From: Paenibacillus algicola
GTDB lineage: Bacteria; Bacillota; Bacilli; Paenibacillales; Paenibacillaceae
Reading direction: 5' to 3'
Length of the DNA stretch: 64,000 bases
Assembly: GCF_005577435.1 (NCBI RefSeq)
Contig: NZ_CP040396.1
Location: forward strand, 3,985,001-4,049,000
Shown here: piece by piece, positions 61,732 to 64,000 of the stretch
Layout of the letters: the number at the start of each line of letters is the position of its first letter
How positions within the stretch are numbered: position 1 is the stretch's first letter
The notes under the pieces: generated by a model
Seen by the model: only the letters and a program-made list of their open reading frames with translations
Databases searched by the model: none
What the model was told of the DNA's origin: nothing
Made by a program: the position numbers and the translations under genes

Positions 61732-62343
61732 TTAAGGAGTCACAGTCGCTGCCCGCTGGCTGGATTCATAGTACGCTGTGAAGACAACATTGGCGGTCAG
61801 GAGGGCATTCTCCGGCAGCTCGGACGGACCGCTGCGGCGCTGCAGGCTGAAGGAGTCCACTTTGATAATTCTTGGCATCTTCTCCAGCTGGTCCATCCAG
61901 GCGATAATCTGAGCACGCGTGCCCTCTACCTCAGCATTCATGCTGACTTCTTTAATGAAGGGATAGGCCCCTTCATTCCCTCCCAGCACGAGCTGGAGCC
62001 CGTTGGTGCCGGTAAGATTAAATTCGATGCTTTTGAGGCGGGCGCTGGAACGGATGCCGGCGGTTCTTAGCTGCAATACCAGCTGATCGGCTTCGTCCCC
62101 TTCCGGCAAAGCATCATAGGAGCTTAACAGCTCCTGATCCTGGCTGTCGGCAGCGCCCTTCAGCTCGTCTACTTTCCGCTGGAGGAGCGTTTTTTCATCA
62201 GATACCCGGGCGATTTCAGCTTCCTGCTCCTCCATCGTGTCAATCGTCGGCTGTAAGCCCAGCAAATAAAAGCCCAACAGCACGACAAAAAGCAGCAGCA
62301 CTCCCATCACAACCGGTGAGCGGTATTTATTCAGCAGTTCCAC
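61732..62343 (-). CDS. pilO: Type IV pilus assembly protein PilO-like
   Basis: A protein of about 203 residues. One membrane helix near the N terminus (SPVVMGVLLLFVVLLGFYLLG) is followed by a coiled coil (about 35-65) and an alpha/beta domain with a GAYPFIKEVSMNAEVEG strand and AYYESS near the end, the PilO layout. It would form the inner-membrane alignment complex with PilM and PilN. GTG 62343 lies 9 bases after AGGGAG and is preferred; GTG 62352 and ATG 62349 are too near that site. It overlaps the pilM-pilN stop by 17 bases. The stop lies just past repeat array 3. Confidence 0.75.
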   Translation of the reverse strand: MELLNKYRSPVVMGVLLLFVVLLGFYLLGLQPTIDTMEEQEAEIARVSDEKTLLQRKVDELKGAADSQDQELLSSYDALPEGDEADQLVLQLRTAGIRSSARLKSIEFNLTGTNGLQLVLGGNEGAYPFIKEVSMNAEVEGTRAQIIAWMDQLEKMPRIIKVDSFSLQRRSGPSELPENALLTANVVFTAYYESSQRAATVTP

Positions 62344-63907
62344 CTGCATCACTCCCTTCTGCCGGGGTTAGCGTGTTAACCGTGCCCGGCGCCAGCTGGA
62401 CGCGGTATCCGGCTGTATAGTAGGTTTGTCCACCGACTACAACGGAGCTGTCTGCAATGCCTTCAGAAAGCCTTGTAATCATAGCACTCTCTGTAAACGG
62501 CAGGCGCCGCAGATTTAACAGATAGGCTGAGGCATCCTCCATTTTGGTCAGGTACACCGTCATATCCATCTCCGAACGGTAGGTATATCCGGTACTTTTG
62601 AGAATTGCACCTTCCGGCAGCACCCGAATCAGCTCCGTCAGGATTACGACCGGACTTTCCCGATGCTCCGCAATGCCCTCCAGCACCTCCAGGCGTCCAT
62701 TCTGGCTCAGGCCGCTTTGCTGCAGGGCAAGCAACTCCTGCTCTGCTGCCGCTCTCTGGTCTCTCAAGGCTTCCAGCCGGTTCTCTTGATCCCGGATTTC
62801 CCCTTGATTCAGCACAAAAAACGTAACCGTAGCCGCCAGCCCCAGCACCCACAATCCCATGAGGGAAATGGCCAGGAACGGAAACAGCATGGCTTCCCGG
62901 TCCTCCCGAGGAAGCAGATCCATCTGACCGCCATCTGCACGGCGAAGCGCAGTGCCCACCGCAATCCGGAAAGCATTATGCTCCTTGCTGCCCGTGACAG
63001 GCTGCTGGACTGCCGAGAAATCAAGCTCCCGGATCTGCAGCTCCGGCAAAGACCGGGCAAGCTCTGTATTCAGCTGCATTCTGGTTCGGTCAGGGCCTGT
63101 AATCAAAATCTCCTGAACTCTCGCTGATCCATCATGAAGGCTGTACTGATAGAAGTTCAGCATTCTGGAGATTTCTGCTGTGATTTCAGAAAGCTGCAGT
63201 GGAGACAGCGACGGCTGCCCTGGTGCTTGACCCGCCGAGGCGGCCGCACTTTCGAGCCAAGCCTCGTCCGATGAGAGATCCTGCAGATTCAGGGCTCTCA
63301 TAAACACCGGATTTCCACGATGGTACATATACACGTCTAGCTGACCTTTTTCCAAATGAACAAGCATCGTTTCCTGAAATTCCTCACCGAAGCCGGCAGT
63401 GACGGCTCTTGCCAGGGCTACACCCGACATTTCAAGTCCCGATACACGCAGACCTGCCTCCTCCACCACTTGAACAAAATCGCTCATGGTCTGGCGAGGG
63501 GCAGCAAAAACGAGGATATGGGTCTGGTTCTCATCCTTGGCCGTCTCGATGTAATCGTACACCGGGGTTTCAAAAGGCAGATGCAGCCCGGTTTCCACTT
63601 CCAGCTTTACCAGCTGCTCGACCTGACGCGGATTCGTGCTGGGGATGGACATTTTGCGGATAATGAGCTGAGAAGGCGGTACGGAAAGCGAAACCTCGCT
63701 TCCTTTGAGCCGTTCCTGCTTGACGAGCCCTTTTAGCTGGTTTAGCAGCGCCGAGCGGTCTGTAATCTGATTTTCTGCAATCACACCCGAAGGCAGCGGC
63801 AGAAAAAATGTTTTGTCCATCTCCCAGGTCTTCGTCTTCAGCCGGACATAACGAATGCCGGATTGTTCGATGGACAGTCCGGCCGCTTTTTGAGAAATAC
63901 CGAGCAT
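62327..63907 (-). CDS. pilM: Fused type IV pilus proteins PilM and PilN
   Basis: A 526-residue protein joining two pilus assembly parts. Residues 1-~325 are an actin-like PilM domain (AAGLSIEQSGIRYVRL, VSLSVPPSQLIIRKMSIPST, LKLEVETGLHLPFE-like, GVALARAV). A linker with QMDLLPRED, a typical PilN start, leads to a membrane helix (FLAISLMGLWVLGLAATVTFFVL), a coiled coil, and a PilN ferredoxin-like domain to the end. In most bacteria these are separate, and PilN's N-terminal tail binds PilM. ATG 63907 has AGGAGG ahead. It is in the order pilD, pilM-pilN, pilO. Confidence 0.82.
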   Translation of the reverse strand: MLGISQKAAGLSIEQSGIRYVRLKTKTWEMDKTFFLPLPSGVIAENQITDRSALLNQLKGLVKQERLKGSEVSLSVPPSQLIIRKMSIPSTNPRQVEQLVKLEVETGLHLPFETPVYDYIETAKDENQTHILVFAAPRQTMSDFVQVVEEAGLRVSGLEMSGVALARAVTAGFGEEFQETMLVHLEKGQLDVYMYHRGNPVFMRALNLQDLSSDEAWLESAAASAGQAPGQPSLSPLQLSEITAEISRMLNFYQYSLHDGSARVQEILITGPDRTRMQLNTELARSLPELQIRELDFSAVQQPVTGSKEHNAFRIAVGTALRRADGGQMDLLPREDREAMLFPFLAISLMGLWVLGLAATVTFFVLNQGEIRDQENRLEALRDQRAAAEQELLALQQSGLSQNGRLEVLEGIAEHRESPVVILTELIRVLPEGAILKSTGYTYRSEMDMTVYLTKMEDASAYLLNLRRLPFTESAMITRLSEGIADSSVVVGGQTYYTAGYRVQLAPGTVNTLTPAEGSDAGGTAE

Positions 63908-63920
63908 GCGTTTGTTCCTC

Positions 63921-63998
63921 CTAACCGATGAGCGAGAGATACCCGCTAATGATCTGTGAGCCGTAGCCCCATGTCAGCAGTGTTCCTGCTGCAAGACA
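63921..63998 (-). CDS. Prepilin peptidase (PilD/A24 type), C-terminal end (partial)
   Basis: Only the last 25 residues are in the window, ending LLTWGYGSQIISGYLSLIG. A hydrophobic end with an LAAGT start is how many A24 prepilin peptidases finish, and the gene lies 13 bases before pilM in a pilus operon. The call depends mostly on context. Confidence 0.55.
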   Translation of the reverse strand, partial: CLAAGTLLTWGYGSQIISGYLSLIG

Positions 63999-64000
63999 AG

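Overview
The window looks like chromosome of a Paenibacillus-type low-to-mid G+C Gram-positive (Bacillota, Paenibacillaceae). The evidence is AGGAGG-type ribosome sites with frequent GTG and TTG starts, the pcrB-pcrA-ligA operon, PcrB itself (a Bacillota enzyme), an S-layer-homology (SLH) surface protein, the ftsE-ftsX / M23 hydrolase / ctp protease / MinJ-like neighbourhood, and a Gram-positive type IV pilus operon. No rRNA, tRNA, CRISPR array, transposase or phage gene was seen.

Layout. 1-1.7 kb: the end of a molybdopterin oxidoreductase and a fosmidomycin-resistance-type MFS pump. 1.8-7 kb: DNA repair operon pcrB-pcrA-ligA (minus). 7.2-34.7 kb: a large surface-glycan locus. It holds a lipid-carrier sugar-phosphate transferase, two family 2 glycosyltransferases, rmlACBD for dTDP-L-rhamnose, an AT-rich block (about 13.9-26.06 kb) with three large glycosyltransferases, an ABC polysaccharide exporter and a complete-looking GDP-mannose to GDP-perosamine / GDP-rhamnose branch, then an O-antigen-ligase-like membrane protein. 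A DUF2325 coiled-coil protein, a secreted SLH protein and galU follow. Together this resembles an S-layer glycoprotein glycosylation cluster: sugars are activated, built on undecaprenyl phosphate, exported by the ABC transporter, and could be transferred to a surface protein by the ligase-like enzyme.

34.8-45.3 kb: a membrane acyltransferase, a small membrane protein, a U32 peptidase-family protein, a secreted stalk-domain protein coupled to an HtrA-type protease, and a siroheme nitrite/sulfite reductase. 45.4-50.5 kb: uvrB-uvrA (minus) behind a strong promoter with an SOS-like box, divergent from motA-motB (50.5-52.2 kb). 53.5-59.6 kb: a cell-division and cell-wall group on the minus strand, ftsE-ftsX, an M23 coiled-coil hydrolase, a ctp-type protease and a MinJ-like protein. 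A divergent VanW/G5 protein lies behind a perfect match to the WalR box. 61.7-64 kb: type IV pilus genes (pilO, a pilM-pilN fusion, the end of a prepilin peptidase).

The most unusual structure is a family of 51-bp tandem repeats in three arrays (9, 20 and 8 units at 39.3, 52.3 and 61.35 kb). All 37 units point the same way and all lie between genes. Each has a constant half that can fold into an imperfect hairpin with a T5 loop, and a semi-variable half of two main types. They leave long reading frames open in several frames, but a 50-bp unit breaks the frame, so I do not read them as protein genes. I do not recognise this repeat family.
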